This document shows, in pieces, positions 25,400 to 35,100 of a stretch of 64,000 nt of DNA. Source of the DNA: Verrucomicrobiaceae bacterium (GTDB lineage: Bacteria > Verrucomicrobiota > Verrucomicrobiia > Verrucomicrobiales > Verrucomicrobiaceae). The position numbers and the translations under genes are program-made. The stretch covers positions 1 to 64,000 of the forward strand of contig JAIXZA010000165.1 of assembly GCA_027489965.1 (NCBI GenBank), written 5' to 3'. Position 1 is the stretch's first letter; each line of letters starts with the position of its first letter. The notes beneath the pieces were generated by a model. The model saw only the letters and a list, made by a program, of their open reading frames with translations, had not been told where the DNA came from and did no database searches.

Positions 25400-26413
25400 A
25401 TGACAACTCTAACCGCCAGTGCTAACACGCCAGTTTTCCCTTTCGACTTGTTGCGTGGCGACCTCGAAGTCGTGGACAAGGCAATTCGGGATCAGGCCCG
25501 CCATTTTGATCCTGCGGTAGAAGGTTATGTGGCCTATGTTTGCCAGGCCTCGGGCAAACGCATTCGCCCCGCCTTAGCTCTGATGGCAGGTGGTGCCACG
25601 GGCGGGAAAACAGAGCATCACACGCGCCTTTCAGTCATTCTGGAAATGATCCATATCGCCTCCCTCGTGCATGATGATATTATGGACGGTGCCGGCACTC
25701 GACGTGGTATCCCGACGGCTGCGGCAAAGTGGGGTAGTGCGCTTAGTGTGCTCCTGGGAGATGCGCTCTTTGCTTATGCGCTTGAGCTTTCGACTGAGTT
25801 TGATGATTCGGTCGTCTGCCGCAGTATTGCCAAAGCTTCCCGTGATGTGTGCAGTGGAGAGATCTTCCAGACACAGCGCCGCTTTGATTTGAACCTGTCT
25901 GTGGCGGATTACCTGCGCATGATTGAGATGAAGACTGCTGCGCTTTTTGGTGTGGCAGCAGGCATGGGGGCTCGACTCAATAAAGTGCCGGAGCATGTCG
26001 AAGCAGCACTGCACAGCTACGGCATGAAGCTGGGAACCGTCTATCAGATCTATGATGACTGCTTGGATCTCGTCGGAGATGAGGCCAAAGTCGGAAAAAC
26101 TCTGCGCACCGACCTGGTGAAAGGAAAACTCACACTGCCAATCTTATATCTCCTCATGGAGGCAACAGACTCGCAGAAGCAAAAGCTTAATAAAATGCTG
26201 CTGCAAGGCGAGCCTATGGACACGACCATCCTAGCAAGCATTGCTGATTATGAGGGGGCCATTGAAAAGGCCGTCAACTTTGCCCAGTCCATGCTCAAAG
26301 AAGCCGTGGAAGAACTGATTTGTCTGGATGACACGCCCTACAAAAAGGGTTTTGAAGATGTAGCGAGTTACGTCCACGGCCTCCTCGACAATTGCCGAGC
26401 GCTTTCTCGTTAA
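25400..26413 (+). CDS. Polyprenyl diphosphate synthase
   Basis: From the ATG at 25400 the protein has 337 residues. It carries the trans-prenyltransferase motifs: GKRIRPALALMAGG, the first Asp-rich site LVHDDIMDGAGTRRG and the second YQIYDDCLDLVGDEAKVGKT. It elongates farnesyl or geranylgeranyl diphosphate with isopentenyl diphosphate, probably for the quinone side chain (octaprenyl/heptaprenyl class); chain length cannot be read. An alternative start is 25358. The frame stays open to 25247, but that would overlap the ThiF-like gene. Confidence 0.9.
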   Translation: MTTLTASANTPVFPFDLLRGDLEVVDKAIRDQARHFDPAVEGYVAYVCQASGKRIRPALALMAGGATGGKTEHHTRLSVILEMIHIASLVHDDIMDGAGTRRGIPTAAAKWGSALSVLLGDALFAYALELSTEFDDSVVCRSIAKASRDVCSGEIFQTQRRFDLNLSVADYLRMIEMKTAALFGVAAGMGARLNKVPEHVEAALHSYGMKLGTVYQIYDDCLDLVGDEAKVGKTLRTDLVKGKLTLPILYLLMEATDSQKQKLNKMLLQGEPMDTTILASIADYEGAIEKAVNFAQSMLKEAVEELICLDDTPYKKGFEDVASYVHGLLDNCRALSR

Positions 26414-26427
26414 TCCTAGATCTTGGG

Positions 26428-27615
26428 TTACTGGGCGTCAGGCCGCTGCCCAATTTTGACGTTCAGTTGAGCTAGTTGGCCATTGCGTAACAGGGTGAGT
26501 TTAATGATCGTGCCAGGAGTGAAAGCGCGGATTTGGTCGAGCAACTGCCGTGGGGAGGTTAAGTTTTCATCATTCAGTGCCGTGATCACATCTCCAGGCT
26601 GCAGGCCACCAGCTGTGCCTGGGGACTGGGGATCGAGTTCGGTGATAAAGGCACCGATGAGTGACGTGCCGAGCCCCGAATCAATGGCCACGACTTCGGG
26701 ACTAAGAACCAGTCCAAGATAACCCATGCCAGCCGCTGCTGTGGCTGATTTGCCGGCTTTGTTTTGGGCTAAAATGGCGTCGATCACCGATTTGGCATCG
26801 TTTGCTGGCACGGCTAGTCCCACGCCTTGCCAAGCACGCACGTTTTCATCGCCGCGATAGATGGCTACGTTAATGCCGATCATCTCACCACGAATATTGA
26901 CGAGAGGTCCACCTGAGTTGCCTGGATTGATGACCGTGTCAGTTTGCAGATAGTCCAGCTGGCTATCACTGAGGTGGCGGTCACGAGCGCTAATGATGCC
27001 CTGCGTTACTGTGCCACTAAGGCCAAAGGGATTACCCACGGCAAAGACAATCTGACCTACTTTTGCAGCGTCACTGTTGGCAAAGGCCAAGGCAGGGAAG
27101 TCTTTCTTGGCACCTTCGATCTTTAGTAGCGCGATGTCGCGTTCACGACTGGCTCCCAGAATGCGGGCAGGGAATTGTTTGTTATCATTGGTGGTCACAA
27201 GGACTTCATTGACATCGGCAATGACGTGGTAATTGGTGATGATGTGGCCTTCCTTTGAAATGATGGCTCCTGAGCCTAGGCCAGGGATGACCTGAGCACG
27301 GCCGCTGACCAGCCCAAAGAAAGGATGCCAAGCTGTCTGCCCTCTACGTAGCGTCTTTGTGTTCACACTGACCACGCTCGGCAGCACAGCAGCGGAGAGC
27401 TTGGAGAACTCATCATTCATGGCACTCAGAAACTTCACATCTTCCAGGTCCAACTTGGGTGTGCTAGCTGCTGAGAATTTCTCCTCATTGGGTGACTCAG
27501 CGCGGAGGAAATTAAGCAGGCCATAGCCTTCTTTATTTTGTCGCCAAAAGGCAAAGGCAAGCGTCGCAAGAATAAAGACCGATAGGGCAAAAGTGAGGCG
27601 GCGTAATGTTTCCAT
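26428..27615 (-). CDS. HtrA/DegP-like periplasmic serine protease with one PDZ domain
   Basis: From the ATG at 27615 the 395-residue protein has an N-terminal membrane anchor (LTFALSVFILATLAFAFW). The trypsin-like catalytic triad lies in GHIITNYHVIADV (His), RERDIALLKIEG (Asp) and NPGNSGGPLVNI (Ser). One PDZ domain follows (QPGDVITALNDENLTSPRQL). The architecture resembles DegS or single-PDZ HtrA enzymes that degrade or sense misfolded envelope proteins. It is convergent with the polyprenyl synthase gene, 14 bp away. Confidence 0.92.
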   Translation of the reverse strand: METLRRLTFALSVFILATLAFAFWRQNKEGYGLLNFLRAESPNEEKFSAASTPKLDLEDVKFLSAMNDEFSKLSAAVLPSVVSVNTKTLRRGQTAWHPFFGLVSGRAQVIPGLGSGAIISKEGHIITNYHVIADVNEVLVTTNDNKQFPARILGASRERDIALLKIEGAKKDFPALAFANSDAAKVGQIVFAVGNPFGLSGTVTQGIISARDRHLSDSQLDYLQTDTVINPGNSGGPLVNIRGEMIGINVAIYRGDENVRAWQGVGLAVPANDAKSVIDAILAQNKAGKSATAAAGMGYLGLVLSPEVVAIDSGLGTSLIGAFITELDPQSPGTAGGLQPGDVITALNDENLTSPRQLLDQIRAFTPGTIIKLTLLRNGQLAQLNVKIGQRPDAQ

Positions 27616-27932
27616 AGGATTGCAGTGAATAGAAGCGAAAGTCTGGGATCTATACGATGACCACGCTAGAGCGGTTAGCAAGAGGCGGCACTAGGATGCC
27701 TAAAATCGAGCAAGTTTGGCAGATTAAGCTCAGTCACACAAAACCTGACTTTTGGCTCAGAATACATGGGGGCAAATCAAGCCAGGGACGACGATTTTAC
27801 ATCGCTTGCAGGATTCACGCAGAGGGCAGGATGATTGTTTCTTATCGATTCCTTGGCCTTCCAGCTTTTGCCATGAACTTTTGGGTCGGACGAATCTGCA
27901 AAAGGTGATGGTGCTCGTTCTGCCTTGTGGCT

Positions 27933-28313
27933 TTAGTTGAGCTCGTATTTAACTTGGGAAAAATGGATGCAAAGAGGCACCCAATCAGAGGTGATTTTAG
28001 TTAAAGGAAAAGTTTTCTTCAAGTTCAGTTGGTCGCTGGGAATTTTATATCCTTTGTTGCGGACTGAAAGGTAGTCGAATCCACCGAAGCTACCCATGTA
28101 ATAGTGATTTAAATTCTTTTCGTCTTCAGGATGTTGAACAAGTTCACTTTCGACAAACTCGTATCGATCCACTTCCCGAGCCGTTGTTGGTACAACTAAA
28201 GCAGTAGGTTCGATTTCTGTGCGAACCGCTTTCGTTGTGGATGGTTTCTCAGATTTGCATCCAAAAGAAATGATGCAAAGGATCAAGGCAATGTTGAAGT
28301 TGGAGAGTTTCAT
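27933..28313 (-). CDS. Small AT-rich lipoprotein of unknown function
   Basis: The 126-residue protein has a lipoprotein signal with a lipobox-like FGC at residue 19 (LILCIISFGCKS). No known domain is visible after it; there is a Tyr-rich stretch (NLNHYYMGSFGGFDYLSV). The gene is visibly more AT-rich than its neighbours. A GTTAGGC box lies just 6 bp upstream of its start on the minus strand (28320-28326), the same arrangement as the integron cassette genes at 6767 and 12301. This suggests acquisition, possibly as a cassette. Confidence 0.65.
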   Translation of the reverse strand: MKLSNFNIALILCIISFGCKSEKPSTTKAVRTEIEPTALVVPTTAREVDRYEFVESELVQHPEDEKNLNHYYMGSFGGFDYLSVRNKGYKIPSDQLNLKKTFPLTKITSDWVPLCIHFSQVKYELN

Positions 28314-28369
28314 GATTCGGCCTAACAGCTTCTTATGTTATACGCAGAGGCAGTGGTCTAATGCGTTGG

Positions 28370-30586
28370 CTACTTTTTAGGCGGAGTGATGTTTTGGATG
28401 TAATACTCCCTCAAAGCGCTGCCTTCGAGAAGCTGCAGCTGATTTGTGGTCGGCACCGAGGCATAAAGCAGAAACTCGGCTAGCCAGCCATTGAACTGTT
28501 CGTTTGGAGGGACTGGACCTTTACTGGGGTCTTGCGCCTTACCGATGGTAATCCAGCTCAGTGGCGCGCTAGGCGCTTTCAGTTCAGTCCCGCCAATGAA
28601 TGTTTTTCCAGCGGCATCCTTGGCTCTTAGTTCTGCCTTACCACTGGCATTGTCCCAGGTGACAACGACTGTGATTGGCAGGCTGGCATTGACGTCACGG
28701 CTCGTGATTTTAGCTTCAGAGGTTCCATTGCAAAGCTGCACGGAGAGGTTTTTCTCAGTGCTCACACGCAAGGTCACGCAAAGGTTCCCCTCTGCACTGG
28801 CACTGGCGACTCGGCAGGGTAGAGCTTTTTCATCGGCCTGAAAGACGAGGGCCATCGTTAATCCTTTGGGACTTTGCGTGGCGTTTTTTCCGAAGGGGAG
28901 CCTACCGATGTCTCCAGAATTGGAAATATTCAAACATGTTGGTTTGTCGTTGCGCGTGTGGAAGTCCAGCGCGGTACGTCCAGCTTTGACCTGTGGGGTC
29001 GTATCCCATAAGACTCGCTTGGGAGAGTAATCCGTCGAGCTATTCAGAGCGCGCAGGAAATTGTCATCACCACGGGGCGCTAGATCGTGCCATTCAGTGA
29101 CCAGATCATTCACATTGGCATGACCGCCATCTTTTTTGCGAACCCCCACGCTGCTGATTAAATGCAGGCAAAGATCAGCATCCTGCGGCGGGTAGATGCG
29201 GTCATTGGGTAGCTGATACGCCACTTTTTTAGCGGGGGTTGAGCTGACTGATGCGTTGGTGCTTGGTGCAGAACTTTTGTTGGCTTCAGATTTCGGAGAT
29301 CCGCTTGAGAAAAGGAACCCAGCGATCACGGCCAGAAGCACCACACCACCTCCGATCATGCCATAGAGCTTCATCTGCGGCGTGAGTTCAAATCCTTTGG
29401 CTGGCACCAGTGGGGCTTTTTTAGCAGCAGGATGTGCCTGACGTCCACCCTGAGGCTGGCGAGGGGCTGCGGCTTTGGGGGCACTAAGCGGCTTGGTTTG
29501 TGTGCCCTGATTCGGCATGGGCACGGCTAATGGGATCACCTCAGCAGCGGGCTGAGCCTGCACTAGAGGCTGGCTTTGCTGCGGCTGATAAACAGGCACA
29601 TGTCCCGTCTGGTAAGCCGGCACGGGCCCTGTTTGATAATACATCGGGTGCACCGGCACGCTGCTCGTCGTCACATTGCCTGGATAACCGGGCTGCGGAA
29701 AAATCACAGGCATTGGCGCATAGTTCATCGGCATCCAGGGCATCATGGCCGGTGCAGATGACATCTTTTCCCAGGAGCGGAATTCCTCGATCGCCTGTTG
29801 GGCATTGGCAGGTCGATCCTCAGGCTTATTGGCCATGAGGCGCAGCACCCAAGCTCCCAGCCATTGCGGCACATGCGGGGCGATGACGTGCAGCGGGATG
29901 ATGTCGTGATTGATGTGGGCATCGATCACCTTATCCACTGTCTCACCATCAAAAGCCTTGCGGCCCGACAGCGCTTCATAAAACACGCAGCCCAGGGAAT
30001 AGAGATCCGTCTTTTCATCCACCGGCTTCCGCGTGAGCTGCTCCGGGGCCATGTAAAAAATAGAGCCCATCACGGTGCCTGATTGATCTTCGGTCTGCTT
30101 ACGGGCTCTCATGCCTGAGCGCGCTAGACCAAAGTCGATGATCTTCGACTGCATTCTCCCCCCTGGCAGGCGCTCGACCTTGATGTTTTCTGGCTTGATG
30201 TCTCGGTGCAGAATGTGGCGTTGATGCGCGGCCAGTAGGGCTTCGAGGGTTTGGGAGGCTAGCTCTTTAAAGTCATCGTAGTGAAGAGGCCCCCGGGCTA
30301 CCACGTCGGCTAAATCTTCGCCTTCCAGCAGCTCCATCACCATGAATAGGCCGATATGGTCACTCGCAACGTCAAAGATAGTTACGACATTTGGATTCCG
30401 CATCGCGGCCAGTGCATCGGCCTCTCGGCGGAGATCGGCAGCCAGCTTATTATCCGTGTCCAGTTCAGCCGCGGCAATCAGTCGTTTAATGGCCACCCAA
30501 CGCTTCAAATCATTGTCATATGCGCGATACACCGCTCCCACGCCGCCTGCGCCGAGTTGCTCATAAACTTTGTATCGTTCTGCCAT
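28370..30586 (-). CDS. Serine/threonine protein kinase with C-terminal LamG-like domain
   Basis: The 738-residue protein has an N-terminal Hanks-type kinase domain (residues about 5-275). This has GAGGVGAVYRA (Gly loop), VAIKRL (catalytic Lys), HRDIKPENIKVE (catalytic loop), DFGLARSG (metal site) and MAPEQLTR. A Pro/Gln-rich linker follows, then one transmembrane helix (residues about 410-430, GGGVVLLAVIAGFLF). An external concanavalin/LamG-like domain begins with LCLHLISSVGVRK. The kinase is cytoplasmic and the C-terminal part lies outside the membrane. Substrates are unknown. Confidence 0.9.
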   Translation of the reverse strand: MAERYKVYEQLGAGGVGAVYRAYDNDLKRWVAIKRLIAAAELDTDNKLAADLRREADALAAMRNPNVVTIFDVASDHIGLFMVMELLEGEDLADVVARGPLHYDDFKELASQTLEALLAAHQRHILHRDIKPENIKVERLPGGRMQSKIIDFGLARSGMRARKQTEDQSGTVMGSIFYMAPEQLTRKPVDEKTDLYSLGCVFYEALSGRKAFDGETVDKVIDAHINHDIIPLHVIAPHVPQWLGAWVLRLMANKPEDRPANAQQAIEEFRSWEKMSSAPAMMPWMPMNYAPMPVIFPQPGYPGNVTTSSVPVHPMYYQTGPVPAYQTGHVPVYQPQQSQPLVQAQPAAEVIPLAVPMPNQGTQTKPLSAPKAAAPRQPQGGRQAHPAAKKAPLVPAKGFELTPQMKLYGMIGGGVVLLAVIAGFLFSSGSPKSEANKSSAPSTNASVSSTPAKKVAYQLPNDRIYPPQDADLCLHLISSVGVRKKDGGHANVNDLVTEWHDLAPRGDDNFLRALNSSTDYSPKRVLWDTTPQVKAGRTALDFHTRNDKPTCLNISNSGDIGRLPFGKNATQSPKGLTMALVFQADEKALPCRVASASAEGNLCVTLRVSTEKNLSVQLCNGTSEAKITSRDVNASLPITVVVTWDNASGKAELRAKDAAGKTFIGGTELKAPSAPLSWITIGKAQDPSKGPVPPNEQFNGWLAEFLLYASVPTTNQLQLLEGSALREYYIQNITPPKK

Positions 30587-30882
30587 AGTGATTCTCTGGT
30601 GAATTATGAACTAGGTGAAACGGAATGCACCCACTTTGGCAAGGAGGATATGAATAAAATGATCTTAGAGCTAACCAGACCTATGCATAAAACTCTACTG
30701 CGACTTGCTGCTAGCCCTCATTTGAGGCGAATAGGTTAGGCTAAACACCATTCGTTAAGTTTCCGGTTCTCAACCTTGGTGTTGGGTATCTCCGTCGGTT
30801 ATCAATGAGTCAATCAAGCGAAAGAGAACGGGCCAGATCTGGTGATCTGGCCCGTCGAGAAGCTTGGTCTATCTGAAAAGAA
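30587..30882. other. Intergenic region between kinase and gapA
   Basis: This 296-bp gap between the kinase start and the gapA stop holds the gapA terminator at 30828-30855. No gene is supported; a 127-residue open frame (30356-30739) overlaps the kinase on the opposite strand and has no recognisable features. Confidence 0.6.
30828..30855 (-). terminator. Intrinsic terminator of gapA
   Basis: A perfect 12-bp stem, ACGGGCCAGATC (30828-30839) and GATCTGGCCCGT (30844-30855), has a 4-nt loop. On the minus strand it is followed by TTCTCTTTCG, a pyrimidine-rich but imperfect T-tract. It lies 27 bp beyond the gapA stop. Confidence 0.8.
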
Positions 30883-31932
30883 TTACAGGCCTTTGCTGAC
30901 GATGTATTTCACCAGATCGACGACGCGGTTGCTGTAACCCCACTCGTTGTCATACCAGCTGACCAGCTTGAAGAACTTGCTGTTCAGTTCAAGGCCTGAG
31001 CCGTGGTCGAAGATGGAGCTGTGTTGATCATGGATGAAGTCGGTGCTGACCACTTCATCGGCGGTCCAGTTGAGGATGCCTTTCATGTAGGTCTCGCTGG
31101 CCTTCTTCATGGCGGCGCTGATTTCTTTGTAGCTGGTCTCTTTCTCCGTCTTCACGGTGAGATCGACGACAGAAACAGTTGGAGTAGGAACACGGAAGGA
31201 CATGCCGGTGAGCTTGCCTTTCACTTCTGGGATGGCCAGACCGACGGCTTTGGCTGCGCCAGTGCCGCTTGGGATGATGTTGATGGCAGCGCTACGGCCA
31301 CCTTTCCAATCCTTAGCGCTTGGGCCGTCCACGGTCTTTTGCGTGGCGGTGTAGCTGTGGATGGTGGTCATGAGACCTTCAGCGACGCCGAATCCTTCTT
31401 TCAAGAGCACGTGAACGACAGGTGCCAAGCAGTTGGTGGTGCAGGAAGCGTTGGAGATGACGTGGTGAGCGGCTGGATCGTACTTCTCATGGTTCACGCC
31501 CATGACGATGGTGATGTCTTCTTCTTTACCAGGAGCGGAAATGATAACCTTTTTAGCGCCGGCGTCGATGTGACCTTGGGCTTTGCTGCGCTCAGTGAAG
31601 AGACCGGTGGACTCGATGACGATGTCCACGCCGAGTTCTTTCCATGGCAGAGCGGAAGGACCTGCACGAACGGCGAGGCACTTGATCTCATGACCATCGA
31701 CGACCAGGATGTCATCTTCAGCCAGTTCAGGGCTGCTTTTCTTGGAGGAGACGCTTTCGCGGGCTTTGCCCTGCGTGGAGTCATATTTGACGAGGTAGGC
31801 GAGATTGTCTGCGGACACGAGGTCGTTTACGGCGACGACGTCGATCTCTTTGCCAAGAAGGCCTTGATCACAGATTGCGCGAAACACGAGGCGACCGATG
31901 CGCCCGAAACCATTGATGCCGATTTTGACCAT
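30883..31932 (-). CDS. gapA: Glyceraldehyde-3-phosphate dehydrogenase, type I
   Basis: From the ATG at 31932 (MVKIGINGFGRIGRLVFRA) the protein has 349 residues. It has the NAD-binding Rossmann start, the active-site SNASCTTNCLAP with the catalytic Cys, HSYTATQKTVDGPS and the C-terminal SWYDNEWGYSNRV. It converts glyceraldehyde 3-phosphate to 1,3-bisphosphoglycerate in glycolysis or the reverse. The upstream in-frame extension to 31983 lacks family similarity. It is monocistronic, with a strong terminator. Confidence 0.96.
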   Translation of the reverse strand: MVKIGINGFGRIGRLVFRAICDQGLLGKEIDVVAVNDLVSADNLAYLVKYDSTQGKARESVSSKKSSPELAEDDILVVDGHEIKCLAVRAGPSALPWKELGVDIVIESTGLFTERSKAQGHIDAGAKKVIISAPGKEEDITIVMGVNHEKYDPAAHHVISNASCTTNCLAPVVHVLLKEGFGVAEGLMTTIHSYTATQKTVDGPSAKDWKGGRSAAINIIPSGTGAAKAVGLAIPEVKGKLTGMSFRVPTPTVSVVDLTVKTEKETSYKEISAAMKKASETYMKGILNWTADEVVSTDFIHDQHSSIFDHGSGLELNSKFFKLVSWYDNEWGYSNRVVDLVKYIVSKGL

Positions 31933-32115
31933 TGTAAGTGTGTGTGGGATTTTAGGGGGATTTTCCCAGCAGAGCAAATGCACTGCCGGAAACCATGCAT
32001 AAGCGCAGGGGCGTGAGGCGTCAACCTTCGGTTCTGGGCAGTCTCTTTTAGGAAATGCGGCTGCACGCTGCCGAAATGCGATTATGGGGCGTATGCCTAC
32101 TTTAACTTTGCGCTC

Positions 32116-35100
32116 ATGTTGTTCTCTCGTCTCATTTTACGTCCTATGCGGGCCAACCGGCTGCGCACGGTGCTGACGGCTCTGGGGGTGACTTTGGGTG
32201 TGGCAGTGATGTTGGCGATTCAATTGGCCAATCAAGGGTCGCTGCGGGGCTTTAGCGCAGCTTTGGATGCTGTTTCGGGAAAGGCAGCACTGGAGATTAC
32301 TTGTCCGCCAGTGGGCATCGATGAGACGTTGATTCCCGGATTGGCTTGGCTCCGAGAGATTGGCATCGCCACACCCGTAATCGAGGCAGATGTAACGGCC
32401 GAGGTCCTTGGACAGGGGAGTGAGACTCTGCGAGTGATCGGGATCGATGCCCTGCGTGATCCAGCTCTACGTGATTATGCGCTCACTGGCTCAGCGGCAA
32501 GCGGCATGGAATTGATGAGTTTTTTAGCGAAGCCCGATAGTCTGATGGTCACCCACGGTTTCGCCAAAAGGCATGGGCTGGTAACTGGTGGGAAGCTGAT
32601 TCTGCGGATCGGGGATCGGCGCAGTGAGGTGACCGTGGCGGCGGTGATCGGCGATCCGAAGTTATCCAAGCCCGGAATTCAGCAATCGGCCATGGCTTCT
32701 CAATCTCTCGGGGTGATGGACATTGCCAATGCGCAAGTCACGCTGGATCGACTAGGTCGTGTGGATCGGCTGGATCTGCGTCTGCATGATGGGGTGACTT
32801 TGGAAAAGGCTGAGGCCCTATTGAAACAACGTCTGCCAGTAAGTCTAACGGTGCAGCGACCTCAGCGACGCAGTGCGGCTGTGGAAAAGATGCTGGCGGC
32901 CTTTCATTTCAATCTGACGATGCTTTCGGGCATCGCTTTGGTGGTGGGCTTGTTTTTAATCTATAACACCATCTCGGTAGCAGTGATGTCGCGCCGCCGT
33001 GAGATCGGGATGTTGAGGACGCTGGGGGTGACGCAAAAGCAGGTGCTACAGTTGTTTTTAGGAGAGGCTTTGGTGCTGGGGCTGGCTGGCGCTCTCCTCG
33101 GTGTGCCGTTAGCCAAAGGCTTGGCCGAGTTAGCCATAGCCCTGACTTCGACGACGGTTGATACCTTGTATGTGGCGACTGCGGCGAAGGTGCCGCCCTT
33201 GACTTTTTGGCACTGGCTGGCGGGGTTTGGCATCGCTGTGCCGCTATCCTTAGTGGCAGCTGCGCAGCCTGCGCTGGAGGCTGCTCGGGTGTCTCCTGTG
33301 GAAGCTGTCCGCGATGGTGGACCGAGCTTGGAGAATTCACAGAAGGCATCTATCCGGAGGCTGTGCCTTCCATTGGGTTTTCTACTGATTGGCTGGCTGG
33401 CAGCTATGCAGGAGCCAGTGATGGATCTGCCGCTGTGGGGCTATGGATCAGCTTTTTGTGCGATTCTGGCGGCGACCTTTGCGGTGCCGATGATGCTGCG
33501 TTGGATTGCCAAAGGTATGCGTCCGCTGTTGGCTTGGGCGTTTGGGATAGAGGGGCGATTGGCAGCGGCACAGATTCAGGCATCGACTCAGCGCTTATCG
33601 ATCTCTGTAGCGGCTCTTGCCGTGGCTCTAGCGCTGACGGTGGCCATTGCTGTGATGGTCGGCAGCTTCAGGCAGACAGTTCTTTATTGGGTCGATCAGA
33701 CCATGGGCGCGGATCTTTATGTCAGGCCAGGCACACCACCACGCAGTCAGAGTCCGCCCACCTTTTCTGCGGCTACGCTGGATGCTTTGCGGCATCATCC
33801 GGCAGTGTTAGCCTATGACGGTTATCGCGCCATGGATCTGCCTTTTAAAGATCGGGTGGTGAAGCTGGGCACGGGGGATTTTGCAGTGCAGATTGCGCAT
33901 GGCAGGATCGCGGTGAAAACGGCTGGTGATGCCAAGGCGATGCTCCGCAGGGCTAAAGAACTGGGTGAGATTTTTGTGTCTGAAAGTTTTGCGCTGCGTT
34001 TTCATGTGCGGGAAGGGGATTCGATCACACTCACGACGCCGAAGGGACCCCACGCGTTTCGTATTGTGGCGCAGTTTTACGACTACTCGAATGACAGTGG
34101 CACGATCACCATGGATCAATCGGAGTTTCAGCGTTGGTTCGGTGAGAGTCGCCCGACTCATGTGGCCTTGTATCTAAAACCGGGCTTTGAGCCGGATGCA
34201 GTTCGTGACGATTTGATTCAGCAGTTGGATGGCAAAGGCTTTGTGGCCATCTTCACCAATGCGGGATTGCGGTCTGAGGTGTTACGCATTTTTGATGCGA
34301 CCTTTGCCATCACTTGGGCGCTGGAGATCATTGCCATTCTCGTCGCCATGGCAGGTGTGGCTGCCACGATGTTGACGATGGTGTTAGAGCGGCGTGATGA
34401 GATCCGATTGTTGCGTATTGCCGGAGCGGATGTTGGGCAGGTTCGGCGCACCATCGTGCTGGAGTCAGGCCTATTGGGGCTAGTGAGCCAAGTGCTGGGA
34501 TTGATCGTGGGCATCTTGCTTTCTCTGGTGCTGATTCATGTGATCAATCCGCAGAGCTTTGGCTGGAGCATCCAGTTTCATTCGCCTTGGCTGTTCTTGA
34601 TTGGATCTACCGTGCTGACGGTGGCTGGAACCATGTTGGCTGGCCTCTATCCTGCTTGGCGGGTGACTCGTGGCGTTGGTTTGGCGCTCTTGATTTTGCT
34701 CATGACTGGCCAAGCTGATGCTCAAGAGTGGAAGCCTGCATTGCCAGGATATCAGTATGCTTTTCCGCGTGACCATGGTCAGCATCCAGAACATAAAATC
34801 GAGTGGTGGTATTACACGGGCAATGTCGCCACCGCGGAGGGACGGCGTTTCGGCTATCAACTGACCTTTTTCCGCATTGGGGCGACGCCTGTGCCAGCTA
34901 ACGTCTCACCTTGGGCATTGAGAGATGTGTGGATGGCGCATTTTGCGGTTAGCGATTTGATGGCAGATAAGTATCATCATGCGGATCGCTTAAATCGTGC
35001 CGGGCCAGGTCTAGCAGGAGCAGCCGAACAACGAGTATGGAATGAAGACTGGCAGGTCTTGCTTTCAGCCAATGGTCAAATGACTCTGCAAGCCAAGGAC

